Numbered from the stretch's first letter, positions 31,345 through 41,155 are shown. The stretch is DNA of 64,000 nt from Halomonas eurihalina (GCF_008274785.1 NZ_VTPU01000003.1:181997-245996); one strand, 5' to 3'. The notes: a model not told the origin generated them from the sequence alone. Translations and numbers: made by a program.

Positions 31345-32162
31345 GAGTGGAAGCGTTCCTTGTAGTTCGGGTCCTGATGATAGTCGCCGTCTCGCATCCA
31401 GGCGGGGACTTGCAGATGGCGCGCCCGGAGGTGGATGAGCCCCTCCTGGCCGCACAGAAATCGCCAGAAATGCGGGGCGGGGGTGTCGTAGCTCAAGGTA
31501 ACATCGAGGATGCCGCCGAGACGGTCGCCGAGCAATCCGACGACTTGAGCGATACCGCCCGCCCGGGGCGGCAGCAGGTGGCGGTAGGGGCTTTGGCGAG
31601 CGGCGTGCTTGTCGGGCGTGAAGCGAGTGCCCTCGACGAAGTTGTAGATGGCGATGGGACGCTCCCGGGCATGGCGGCACATGCGCTCGGTGGCTTCCTG
31701 GTCGCGGCGCGCGAGATGCGGGTTGCGTTCGCGCTGTTCGCGGGTCAGGCGTCTGAGCATGGGGAATTCCAGGGCCCAGAAGGCCAGCCCGACAACGGGG
31801 ATCCAGATCAGCTGGCGCTTGACGAAGAAGTGCGGCATGGGAATGCGCCGATGCAGGACTAACAGCAGCACGAAGATGTCGGTCCAGCTGCGATGGTTGG
31901 AGAGCACCAGCCACCAGTCATTGCGGCTCAGGCCGTCGGGTAGTTCCAGATCGAGTCGCGGTGATAGCCAGCGACGCATCCACCAGAGGTTGACGTCCAG
32001 CCACCAGCGGGCAATGGCGTTGAGTCCCGTGAGCACCCGGCGGCGCAGCGGGCGCCCGGGGGTGACGAGCTTGAGCAGAGTGAGCGCGATCAGCGGCACC
32101 GCCCAGAACAGGGTGTTGAGTGTCAGCAGTAGCAGGCTGACGATCCCTTTCAGGGTCGACAT
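31293..32162 (-). CDS. PlsC-like lysophospholipid acyltransferase (YihG type)
   Basis: 289 residues from ATG 32162, chosen because GGAGG lies 8 nt upstream. Two N-terminal hydrophobic segments are followed by the acyltransferase motifs: NHRSWTD (NHx4D catalytic), a FVKRQLIWIPVVGLAFW block, YNFVEGTRFTP (glycerol-phosphate binding), and the later PPRAGGIAQV. It is most like E. coli YihG/YihE-neighbour acyltransferases that tune phospholipid acyl chains. First gene of the leftward lipid/envelope group; its 3' end encodes the start of the LysM lipoprotein in another frame. Confidence 0.88.
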   Translation of the reverse strand: MSTLKGIVSLLLLTLNTLFWAVPLIALTLLKLVTPGRPLRRRVLTGLNAIARWWLDVNLWWMRRWLSPRLDLELPDGLSRNDWWLVLSNHRSWTDIFVLLLVLHRRIPMPHFFVKRQLIWIPVVGLAFWALEFPMLRRLTREQRERNPHLARRDQEATERMCRHARERPIAIYNFVEGTRFTPDKHAARQSPYRHLLPPRAGGIAQVVGLLGDRLGGILDVTLSYDTPAPHFWRFLCGQEGLIHLRARHLQVPAWMRDGDYHQDPNYKERFHSWLNALWQAKDASLDSL

Positions 32163-32203
32163 GCCGGTTTCCTCCATGATCGTCATCAGCCCGCAATGCT
32201 AAT

Positions 32204-32237
32204 GGAGAATGTACCCGCTCGCCAGACGACATTCTCC
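32204..32237. repeat. Inverted repeat between acetoacetyl-CoA synthetase and acyltransferase genes
   Basis: GGAGAATGT (32204-32212) pairs with ACATTCTCC (32229-32237); CCAGACGA is directly repeated at 32222 and 32236. It may terminate the synthetase transcript or form an operator for the acyltransferase gene. Confidence 0.4.
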
Positions 32238-32268
32238 AGACGATACTCTCTGAGGGGGGAGTCTGGGA

Positions 32269-34218
<1,950 letters not shown>

Positions 34219-34314
34219 GTCGTTCCTCTCATCGGGTCTCGGTCGGGGGTATTGCGGGCGGCGGACGTCCTTTTACAGCCTAGCAGCCCGAACAAATCGA
34301 TCGCGCGCCATTCA

Positions 34315-35217
34315 TCACACGCTGGGCAATGTCGGTGGCGCAACGCCATCGCATAGCACGTCACGCAGGGCCTGGGCGGCCATCGAGAGTTCGCCGGTTC
34401 CGGGCGAGAGTACGCCGACCGCGCGTTCGATGATCGGCGAGTGCAGCAGCAGGCAGCGTGCGCCGAGTTCGTGCATCTGCTCGATGCACAGTGACGGCAC
34501 GGCGCTCACGCCCAGACCGTCGGCGACCATGCGTCCCACCGTGGTCAACTGATGGCTTTCGAAGGCCACTGCCAGCGGGATGCCGGCATCGCCGAGGCGC
34601 CGCTCGAGCATGCGCCGCACCGTGGAGGGACGTTGCAGGGTGATGAAATCCTGCGTCAACAGCCTAGGCCAGTCGATATCCTGGCAGTCGGCGAGCTCGG
34701 AATCGGCGGGCACCACGGCGACGAAGCGGTCCATGAACAGTGGGTCGACCTGCAGCGTTTCGCTGGCGTCGGGCTCGAAGGCGATGCCCAGTTCGACGCG
34801 CCCCTGGCGCACCATGTCGATGACCTCCTCGTTGATGACATCGTGCACGGTGACATTGATGCCGGGATGGCGTCGCCGAAAACTGGCCAGCAGGGAGGGA
34901 AGCTGGTTTCCGGCGAAGGAGGGCATGGCGGCCACGGCAACGCTGCCGAGTTGCAGCGTGAAACGCTGACGCAGCATCTCCTCGGTGTTGTCCCAGTCGG
35001 CCAGCAGGCGCTTGGCCAGCGGCAGCAGGGACTCGCCTTCCGGGGTCAGGCGAACGCTGCGCGTACTGCGATTGAGCAAGCGTCCGCCGAGGGTTTCCTC
35101 GAGCCCCTTGATAGTCAGGCTGAGCGCCGGCTGAGAGAGGTGCAGCCGTTCGCAGGCCTGGGTGAAGCTGAGGGTCTGGGCAACGGCGAGAAAGGCCCGA
35201 AGCTGTTTGACGGTCAT
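34315..35217 (-). CDS. LysR-family regulator of the ketone-body module
   Basis: 300 residues with N-terminal helix-turn-helix (LRAFLAVAQTLSFTQACERLHLSQPALSLTIKGLEETLG) and a C-terminal effector domain. It is divergent from scoA across 159 bp that include an unusually AT-rich stretch with palindromes, and is followed by the acetoacetyl-CoA synthetase gene on its own strand. Control of both flanking units is the natural inference. Ligand unknown. Confidence 0.92.
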   Translation of the reverse strand: MTVKQLRAFLAVAQTLSFTQACERLHLSQPALSLTIKGLEETLGGRLLNRSTRSVRLTPEGESLLPLAKRLLADWDNTEEMLRQRFTLQLGSVAVAAMPSFAGNQLPSLLASFRRRHPGINVTVHDVINEEVIDMVRQGRVELGIAFEPDASETLQVDPLFMDRFVAVVPADSELADCQDIDWPRLLTQDFITLQRPSTVRRMLERRLGDAGIPLAVAFESHQLTTVGRMVADGLGVSAVPSLCIEQMHELGARCLLLHSPIIERAVGVLSPGTGELSMAAQALRDVLCDGVAPPTLPSV

Positions 35218-35243
35218 GCTGGGCGTCTCATGGCGACTATATT

Positions 35244-35290
35244 TATTTGTTTTTACAAAAAAACGATAAGAAAAACAAACTTAACAAATA
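35244..35290. promoter_or_regulatory. AT-rich LysR operator candidate between LysR gene and scoA
   Basis: Inverted repeat TTTGT-TTTT-ACAAA (35246-35259), plus TATTTGTT (35244-35251) facing AACAAATA (35283-35290). The stretch is strikingly AT-rich for this genome and lies 27 bp upstream of the LysR start, as expected for an autoregulatory LysR site also serving scoA. Confidence 0.5.
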
Positions 35291-35376
35291 GATGGTCGGG
35301 CCATGACACTGCAGGACAAGCTCCCGTGATGGTGGAGCGCCGACAATAATTTCCTGGCAATCATTGAGGCACCAGT

Positions 35377-36078
35377 ATGGCCGGATTCGACAAGCGTGTG
35401 GATTCCTATGAGGCGGCGATGGCCGGCCTCGAGAGCGGCATGACGATCATTGCCGGCGGCTTCGGGCTGTGCGGTATCCCGGAGAACCTGATCGGCGAGA
35501 TCAAGCGGCGCGGGGTCAACGACCTGACCGTCTATTCCAACAACTGCGGCGTCGACGGCTTCGGTCTCGGTGTCTTGCTCGAGGATCGTCAGATCCGTGC
35601 CATCCATGCGTCCTACGTGGGCGAGAACGCGCTCTTCGAACAGCAGATGCTGGAAGGTGAGATCGAGGTGGTGCTCACGCCCCAGGGGACCCTGGCCGAG
35701 AAGATGCGTGCCGGGGGGGCGGGGATTCCCGCCTTCTACACCGCCACCGGCTATGGCACGCCCATCGGCGAGGGCAAGGAGGTCCGCGAGTTCAACGGGC
35801 GCTCCTATATTCTCGAGGAATCCGTGGTCGGCGACTTCGCCATCGTCAAGGGCTGGAAGGCCGACCGATACGGCAATGTCGTCTACCGCGACACCGCCCA
35901 GAACTTCAACCCGCTGGCCGCCACTGCCGGTCGTGTCACCGTGGTCGAGGTGGAAGAAATCGTCGAGCCCGGCGAGCTGCGTCCCGATCAGATTCATACG
36001 CCGGGGATCTATGTCGACCGGATCATTCAGGGCACCTTCGAGAAGCGCATCGAGAAGCGCACCGTGCACGAAAGCTGA
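35377..36078 (+). CDS. scoA: 3-oxoacid CoA-transferase subunit A
   Basis: Alpha subunit of a family I CoA-transferase that moves CoA between succinyl- or acetyl-CoA and acetoacetate. 233 residues: [19 protein letters not shown] near the N-terminus, [16 protein letters not shown], and [10 protein letters not shown] with [14 protein letters not shown], all typical of ScoA/AtoD. It has AGGCACC upstream of the ATG and lies in a divergent pair with the LysR gene. A structured repeat (family A) occupies the 204-bp gap before subunit B, which is unusual for this heterodimer pair. Whether the CoA donor is succinyl- or acetyl-CoA is not settled. Confidence 0.93.
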   Translation: MAGFDKRVDSYEAAMAGLESGMTIIAGGFGLCGIPENLIGEIKRRGVNDLTVYSNNCGVDGFGLGVLLEDRQIRAIHASYVGENALFEQQMLEGEIEVVLTPQGTLAEKMRAGGAGIPAFYTATGYGTPIGEGKEVREFNGRSYILEESVVGDFAIVKGWKADRYGNVVYRDTAQNFNPLAATAGRVTVVEVEEIVEPGELRPDQIHTPGIYVDRIIQGTFEKRIEKRTVHES

Positions 36079-36128
36079 GCGGTTTTCTCCGTCTCCCGGA
36101 CATCCGCCGTTGCGTGGCGCGAGAGGGC

Positions 36129-36225
36129 GCCGGGGGCAGATCGTAGAGGAGGTCCGACGCCATGGATGGCGTCGGTAGCGCCCAGGGAGGGGTTCATAGC
36201 GCCTCCTCGTAGATCTGCCCCCGGC
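36129..36225 (+). repeat. Structured intergenic repeat, family A copy 2 (between scoA and scoB)
   Basis: Perfect outer inverted repeat GCCGGGGGCAGATC / GATCTGCCCCCGGC and a central perfect hairpin GACGCCAT / ATGGCGTC flank the conserved core GTAGCGCCCAGGGAGGGGTT (36175-36194). Same core as copies at 14343, 27846 and 54350. Confidence 0.85.
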
Positions 36226-36282
36226 ATTGGCCCGACATGGCTCGCCGGCGTTTATCCCTCACAAGATACAAGAGGCATCAAG

Positions 36283-36945
36283 ATGGCACTGACTCGCGAA
36301 CAGATGGCAATGCGCGTGGCGCGCGAACTCGAGGATGGTTTCTACGTCAACCTGGGCATCGGCATTCCGACCCTGGTGGCCAACTATGTCCCCGACGATA
36401 TCGATGTGATGCTGCAGTCCGAGAACGGTCTGCTCGGCATGGGGCGCTTCCCCACCGAGGACGAGCTCGACCCGGACATGATCAATGCCGGCAAGCAGAC
36501 CGTCACGGCTCGACCCGGCGCGGCGATCTTCTCCTCGGCGGAGTCCTTCGCGATGATTCGCGGCGGCCACGTCGATCTCACCGTGCTTGGCGCCTTCGAG
36601 GTCGACCAGCACGGCAACATCGCCTCCTGGATGATTCCCGGCAAGCTGATCAAGGGCATGGGCGGGGCCATGGACCTGGTGGCCGGGGCCGAGAACATCA
36701 TCTGCACCATGACCCATGCGTCCAAGCATGGTGAATCGAAGCTGCTTGAACAGTGCAACCTGCCGCTGACCGGTGCCGGCTGCATCAATCGCGTGCTCAC
36801 CGACCTGGCGTACCTGGAGATCGAGGATGGCGCCTTCGTACTCAAGGAGCGTGCCCCCGGGGTCAGCGTCGAGGAGATCAAGGCAAAGACGGCCGGTCGC
36901 CTGGTCGTGCCCGAACACGTGCCGGAGATGACCTTCGACGACTGA
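36283..36945 (+). CDS. scoB: 3-oxoacid CoA-transferase subunit B
   Basis: Beta subunit carrying the catalytic glutamate that forms the glutamyl-CoA intermediate, seen in the motif SENGLLGMG. 220 residues, normal length, with GFYVNLGIGIPTLVANY, MIRGGHVDLTVLGAFEVD and GCINRVLTDLAY. The start at 36283 has AGAGG 7 nt upstream; the frame is open to 36166 but runs through the repeat. It completes the scoAB unit. Confidence 0.94.
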   Translation: MALTREQMAMRVARELEDGFYVNLGIGIPTLVANYVPDDIDVMLQSENGLLGMGRFPTEDELDPDMINAGKQTVTARPGAAIFSSAESFAMIRGGHVDLTVLGAFEVDQHGNIASWMIPGKLIKGMGGAMDLVAGAENIICTMTHASKHGESKLLEQCNLPLTGAGCINRVLTDLAYLEIEDGAFVLKERAPGVSVEEIKAKTAGRLVVPEHVPEMTFDD

Positions 36946-37045
36946 GCAGGCTTGTTACGACTCGTCTGTCGAAAATCTGACCATTTCGTGTCAGGGGGCG
37001 TTGGCTTGCCGCTTGCGTGCGGTTCTACCGGGCCGATTCACAGTG

Positions 37046-37066
37046 TTATCCACAGAAACTGTGGAT
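37046..37066. promoter_or_regulatory. Consensus DnaA box inside a perfect palindrome
   Basis: TTATCCACA (37046-37054) is a perfect DnaA box. It forms part of the inverted repeat ATCCACAG-AAA-CTGTGGAT, whose right arm gives a second, weaker box on the other strand. It lies between scoB and the convergent gene ending at 37108. A single pair, so not an origin. Confidence 0.45.
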
Positions 37067-37107
37067 GGCCATGACGCATTGCAACGAGAAGCGGTGAGCC
37101 AGGCCCC

Positions 37108-37869
37108 TCAACCCAGCTCACAGCGGGTATGGTGGGGAAGCAGCAGCTCGACGCTGCGTTCCTGATTGGCGCTGACCTGTTTCTGGACCAGTGCCAGGCC
37201 GCCGAGGGGAACGCGATGCAGGTCGCCGTTGGCGAAGGGCAGGCGCTGTGAATGGGTGGCGTAGAAGCGATAATCGAGCAATGGCGAGATAGGAAAGATG
37301 CCGCGGTGGCGATCGCTGTCGCTGGGGAAGCCGGCCTGATGCAATTGTCCGTCGAGGTGGGCTATGTCGTTGCCGAGATGGCCGCAGTCGAATCCCGAGT
37401 GATGGACACGCGTGCCCATCACTGCCAGCCAGCCTGCCAGGGGATGCGCTTCCGCCAGGGTTCGGTACTCATCCCAGCTCGGCATGGGCCAGGGACGGCC
37501 CCCGCAAGGCAGCGAGGCAGGGCTGGTGTCGGCGCTATCGACAAGCCGGCGCAAACAGTCTCGGGGCTGGCGCTGCAGGGTGCCGAGTTGCAACTCGGCG
37601 AGCACCAGCCAGGGGGCATCATGGTCGGCCGCGGCCAGCAGGGTGACCAGCAGGCCGCGATCTGCCATGGCATAACGATGGCGAGGCTGATAGCCGCATC
37701 CCGCAAGAAGCGGCAACAGCGCATCCATCGCCCAGGGGCCATGATTGAGCGTGAGCAATGTCAGATACTCCGCTCTCGCTGTCACCGGCCAGAGACGCAG
37801 CCTGCCGATATCCGGTTGATGATGGATATAATCCAACCATAGCTGCTGGATAAACGCTTCCCGTTGCAT
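37108..37869 (-). CDS. Conserved cytosolic protein, possibly DUF1338/HglS-like
   Basis: 253 residues from ATG 37869 (AAAGG 7 nt upstream). No signal peptide or membrane segment. Visible features are an N-terminal FIQQLWLDYIHHQPDIGRL, then LTLNHGPWAMDALLPLLAGCGY, LADRG-type loop, VLAELQLGTL, MGTRVHHSGFDCGHLG, and a C-terminal GGLALVQKQ...VELLLPHHTRCELG. The order of a histidine after the first helix, a GT-RVHH strand and a late acidic strand recalls the DUF1338 (2-oxoadipate dioxygenase-like) fold, but I cannot assign metal ligands with confidence. Monocistronic, converging on scoB. Confidence 0.72.
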   Translation of the reverse strand: MQREAFIQQLWLDYIHHQPDIGRLRLWPVTARAEYLTLLTLNHGPWAMDALLPLLAGCGYQPRHRYAMADRGLLVTLLAAADHDAPWLVLAELQLGTLQRQPRDCLRRLVDSADTSPASLPCGGRPWPMPSWDEYRTLAEAHPLAGWLAVMGTRVHHSGFDCGHLGNDIAHLDGQLHQAGFPSDSDRHRGIFPISPLLDYRFYATHSQRLPFANGDLHRVPLGGLALVQKQVSANQERSVELLLPHHTRCELG

Positions 37870-37989
37870 CCTTGATCCTTTCTGTCGATCCGACGACGTC
37901 CTGTGCCATCTCGAAAGCGCCGCAATCCGCTGCTGAATGCCCGCACAACACCGCGGCGCTTTCTCATGCTCGATCATGAAGAGTATAAA

Positions 37990-38133
37990 ATGAAGAGTGT
38001 AAACGGCCTGAGTGTGGGCGGATTCAACGAGGGTGGAAGCGGGTCATTCGGAGCAGGATTCGGCAAGGGAGGCAACGAAAAAAACCGCCTGTCGGCGGTT
38101 TTCGGATGGAGCATTAGAGACGTACTGAATTAG
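37990..38133 (+). CDS. Possible 47-residue glycine-rich small ORF (uncertain)
   Basis: ATG 37990 opens a 47-residue frame whose first half is rich in glycine and serine (GGFNEGGSGSFGAGFGKGG). There is only a weak GAAGAG-like ribosome-binding site, and the second half is encoded by the grxA terminator hairpin, which argues against it being a real gene. Reported because the Gly-Gly pattern recalls microcin leaders; likely chance. Confidence 0.12.
   Translation: MKSVNGLSVGGFNEGGSGSFGAGFGKGGNEKNRLSAVFGWSIRDVLN
38078..38102 (-). terminator. Rho-independent terminator of grxA
   Basis: Stem AAAACCGCC / GGCGGTTTT with a TGTC loop and, on the minus strand, a run of seven T residues, 36 bp past the grxA stop. 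Confidence 0.88.
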
Positions 38134-38137
38134 CCGC

Positions 38138-38410
38138 TCACTGGGCAGTGGCGGCCAACAGCCCTTGCTCGGTAACGTACTGGTCGAATTCAGTGAAACC
38201 ACCGATGTGGGTCTGGCCGGCGAAGATCTGCGGCACGGTTTCCACCGGCTTGCCGATAGTCTTCTCCATGTCGGCCTTGGTAATGCCTTCCTCGTGGATG
38301 TCCACGTAACGGAAGCCTTCGATGGCGCCAGCGGTTTCCAGCTTCTCGGCGAGGTCCTTGGCGCGAACGCAGAACGGGCAGGCGGGGCGGCCGAAGATGA
38401 CGACGAACAT
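38138..38410 (-). CDS. grxA: Glutaredoxin 1 (GrxA type)
   Basis: GSH-dependent thiol-disulfide oxidoreductase. 90 residues. MFVVIFGRPACPFCVRAKDLAEKLE aligns closely with E. coli Grx1; the active site is CPFC in place of CPYC. The GSH-binding TVPQIF and GGFTEF motifs are present, with KPVETVPQIF and EEGITKADM as in GrxA. The upstream open frame to 38518 is not homologous. Monocistronic with its own terminator. Confidence 0.94.
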   Translation of the reverse strand: MFVVIFGRPACPFCVRAKDLAEKLETAGAIEGFRYVDIHEEGITKADMEKTIGKPVETVPQIFAGQTHIGGFTEFDQYVTEQGLLAATAQ

Positions 38411-38538
38411 CAGCAGTCTCCTTGCATTGCGGGATGCATGAATGGATAGGGGAAATCGTGCGGTATTGTGACCGAGCGGCCGGCGTTTGGCCAATAGGTA
38501 CCACCGAAAGGCCATCATTGCGCCAGCCTATCAGAGGG

Positions 38539-39360
38539 TTACCAGGACGAGATTTCACTGGCGTCGGCGCGGCGCAGCAGGTCTCCCAGTTCGTCATGCA
38601 GGCCGGGACTGCTGACCAGCAGGTTCTCGCCGTAAAGGTCCTCGGGGATACCGCCCGGACCGGGGTAGAGGTGGCTGGTGCGGGCACCGGCTTCCCGGGC
38701 GATCAGCAGTCCGGCGGCGAAGTCCCAGGGCGAGACGCTTTCGTAGTAGGCGTCCAATCGACCGCAGGCGACGTCGCAGAGGTCGAGGGCAGCCGAGCCA
38801 TTGCGACGAATATCCTGGCAATGGGTCAGGATGGCCATCAGCCGGCGCATCAGTGGCGGGCGGCTGTCACGCCGGTAGGGGAAACCGGTACCCACCAGGG
38901 CGCGCTCGAGTTGCGGCGCCGGGCTGGCCTGGATCGGTTCGCCATTGCGCCAGGCGCCATGACCTTCGAGTGCCGTGTAAGTCTCGTCGAGGAAGGGGGC
39001 GTGCACCACGCCGAGGCGCAAACGTCCCTCGCTCGCCCAGCCGATGGAGACCGCTACATGGCGCAGCCCATGTGCGAAATTCACGGTGCCGTCGATGGGA
39101 TCTATGATCCATAGCGCCTTGGGGGTTTCCAGGGCTTCGCGGTCTGGTGCCAATTCCTCGCTGAGACGCTGTTCGTCGGGGAAGTCGGTCTGCAGCCGTT
39201 CGCTGATGTAGGTATCCACCTCGACATCGGCGTCGGTCACCAACTCCTGCCCGTCCTTGTAGCGCTGGCCGAAATCCTGGCCCATGCGCGCGTCGCGGAT
39301 CATGCGGCCGGCCTGCCGGGCGATGTCCTCGGCGATGTCCAGTCGTTGCTCGGGGGTCAT
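38539..39360 (-). CDS. Inositol monophosphatase family protein (SuhB-like)
   Basis: Mg2+-dependent phosphatase of 273 residues, possibly acting on inositol or related sugar phosphates. The three metal/active-site motifs are present: VTDADVEVD with the following LSEELAP glutamate pair, WIIDPIDGTVNFAHG, and the late SPWDFAAGLLIAREAGA. E. coli SuhB also acts in rRNA antitermination; that role cannot be inferred here. It lies upstream of grxA on the same strand with a 128-bp gap and is divergent from bdhA. Confidence 0.9.
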   Translation of the reverse strand: MTPEQRLDIAEDIARQAGRMIRDARMGQDFGQRYKDGQELVTDADVEVDTYISERLQTDFPDEQRLSEELAPDREALETPKALWIIDPIDGTVNFAHGLRHVAVSIGWASEGRLRLGVVHAPFLDETYTALEGHGAWRNGEPIQASPAPQLERALVGTGFPYRRDSRPPLMRRLMAILTHCQDIRRNGSAALDLCDVACGRLDAYYESVSPWDFAAGLLIAREAGARTSHLYPGPGGIPEDLYGENLLVSSPGLHDELGDLLRRADASEISSW

Positions 39361-39508
39361 GGTGGCAGGCTCCTCGGCGTTGATATCTCGTCTGTGCAGT
39401 GTCCTGCATCACTATCCGCTTGTCGAATGTCGTGGTCGTGGGCGATAGGCAGGCCAATGGGCTTTGCCCTATGCTGTTGACGTTTCCTGGCCATGCCGCC
39501 GTGCTTGT

Positions 39509-39535
39509 TTTGAAACCGTTTATTTGAAACCGTTT
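39509..39535 (+). promoter_or_regulatory. Tandem operator-like repeat upstream of bdhA
   Basis: TTTGAAACCGTTT occurs twice (39509-39521 and 39523-39535) with a 14-bp period, ending 25 bp before the bdhA ATG. Each unit has the palindromic form AAAC-N-GTTT, similar to sites bound by PsrA-type TetR regulators of fatty-acid metabolism. Regulator identity is a guess. Confidence 0.55.
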
Positions 39536-39560
39536 TCTACAGCTCTCCGAGGAGTCGTTC

Positions 39561-40331
39561 ATGAATGGCAATGCTTCTACGCCCCGTGTCGCCCTGGTCA
39601 CCGGCACCAGCAGTGGCATCGGTGAGGCCGTGGTCCGCCACTTTTGCGAGCAGGGACACCAGGTCCTGGCCGTGGACTTCAATCCGGCCGGTGAGGAGGT
39701 CGCCGAACGCGCCGGTGCGGCCTTTCATCAAGCCGACCTCACCGATGGCGATGCCTGCCGGGCGGCGGTACAAGATGCTATCCAGCGCTTCGGTCGTCTC
39801 GATATTCTGGTCAACAACGCCGGCATCCAGCATGTTTCGCCGATCGAGACCTTCCCCGAGGAAAAGTGGCGCCACATCATCGACCTGATGCTGACGGCTC
39901 CCTTCCTGCTGACCCAGGCTGCCTGGCCCTCCATGCGCGAAAATGGCTGGGGGCGCATCGTCAACATCGCCTCGGTGCACGCCCAGGTCGCCTCTCCCGG
40001 CAAGGCGGCCTATGTCAGCGCCAAGCACGGCATGATTGGCCTGACCAAGACGGCCGCACTCGAGGGAGGCGATCAGGGCATCACGGCGAATGCCTTGTGT
40101 CCGGCCTACGTCAAGACGCCGCTGGTCGATAATCAGATCGCCGATCAGGCTCGGATGCACGGCATGGACGAGCAAGAGGTCATCGAGCAGATCATGCTCA
40201 AGAACGCCGCCGTGAAGCGGCTGATCGACCCCGACGAAGTGGCATCGCTGGTCGGCTACCTGGCATCCGATGCTGCCGGTGCCGTCACCGGCGCCAGTTG
40301 GAACATCGACCTGGGCTGGACGGCCCAATAG
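39561..40331 (+). CDS. bdhA: 3-hydroxybutyrate dehydrogenase (SDR family)
   Basis: Oxidises D-3-hydroxybutyrate to acetoacetate with NAD+, the entry to the ketone-body route served by the nearby acetoacetyl-CoA synthetase and CoA-transferase. 256 residues. The Rossmann motif TGTSSGIG, NNAGIQ, active-site serine in NIASVHA, YVSAKHG (YxxxK) and the substrate-binding loop LCPAYVKTPLVDNQI are typical of PHB-cycle BDH. The Shine-Dalgarno is CGAGGAG. The TatD gene begins immediately after its stop, and a tandem palindromic repeat lies just upstream. Confidence 0.94.
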   Translation: MNGNASTPRVALVTGTSSGIGEAVVRHFCEQGHQVLAVDFNPAGEEVAERAGAAFHQADLTDGDACRAAVQDAIQRFGRLDILVNNAGIQHVSPIETFPEEKWRHIIDLMLTAPFLLTQAAWPSMRENGWGRIVNIASVHAQVASPGKAAYVSAKHGMIGLTKTAALEGGDQGITANALCPAYVKTPLVDNQIADQARMHGMDEQEVIEQIMLKNAAVKRLIDPDEVASLVGYLASDAAGAVTGASWNIDLGWTAQ

Positions 40332-40337
40332 TTGACG

Positions 40338-41099
40338 ATGCTGGTCGACGCGCATTGCCATCTGGATTTCCCCGACTTCTCCGCCGACCGGGAACGGGTG
40401 ATGGCCCGGGCCCGGGCTGCGGGTGTCGAACGTTTCGTGGTGCCGGGCACGACCCGGGAGCGATGGGGCGAGGTACTGGCGCTGGGCGAGCGCGAGGGGA
40501 TTGCGGTATGCCTCGGGCTACATCCCTGCTTTCTGGACCGGCATGGTGACGAGGACATTGAGGCACTGGAGGAAGCGCTAGATGCCAGTCCTGGCGTCGT
40601 CGCGTTGGGCGAGTGCGGCATCGATGCGCGCTTCGCCGATTCGCTGAAAGCGCAGTGGCGGTTGTTCGATGCCCAGGTACGACTGGCGCGACGGCGCAAC
40701 CTGCCCCTGGTCGTGCACTGCGTTCGAGCCAATGACCCGGTGGCCAAGCGGCTGCGCCAACTGGCGCCGCCGGCCGGCGGTCTGATCCATGCCTTCGCCG
40801 GTTCTCCCGAACAGGCGGAAGCCTTTCGTCGACTGGGGTTCGTGGTGGGCCTGGGAGGCGCCGTGACGCATGAGCGCGCCAAGCGACTGCAGCGTGCCGT
40901 GATGGCCTTGCCCGATGACGGCTACGTGCTGGAGACCGACAGCCCCGACATGCCACTTGCCGGTCACCAGGGTGAGCGCAACGAGCCGGCGTGGGTCGCG
41001 GAGGTGTGTCGGGTAGTAGCCGAGCTGCGCGGCCAGTCATTCGACCGGGTGGCGGCGGACAGCTCGGCGACGGCGAACCGGCTATTCGGTTCAACCTAA
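40338..41099 (+). CDS. TatD-family metal-dependent hydrolase
   Basis: 253-residue TIM-barrel hydrolase, probably a DNase or D-aminoacyl-tRNA deacylase-like enzyme as suggested for other TatD proteins. Metal ligands: HCHLD at the N-terminus, the glutamate in ALGECGID, His in LVVHCVRAND and LIHAFAG, and Asp in LETDSPDMPL. It is closest in feel to E. coli YjjV. I use ATG 40338; a TTG at 40332 follows the bdhA stop directly. Co-transcription with bdhA is likely from the spacing, but no functional link is evident. Confidence 0.9.
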   Translation: MLVDAHCHLDFPDFSADRERVMARARAAGVERFVVPGTTRERWGEVLALGEREGIAVCLGLHPCFLDRHGDEDIEALEEALDASPGVVALGECGIDARFADSLKAQWRLFDAQVRLARRRNLPLVVHCVRANDPVAKRLRQLAPPAGGLIHAFAGSPEQAEAFRRLGFVVGLGGAVTHERAKRLQRAVMALPDDGYVLETDSPDMPLAGHQGERNEPAWVAEVCRVVAELRGQSFDRVAADSSATANRLFGST

Positions 41100-41155
41100 G
41101 AATATCCACTTCGTATCGGTAAGCACTGAACAAATCGACGAGCGTATAAAGGCTA

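Noticed and set aside
37046..37066. Replication origin
   Set aside because: A single DnaA box pair without an AT-rich unwinding region, box cluster, or neighbouring dnaA/dnaN/gidA genes.
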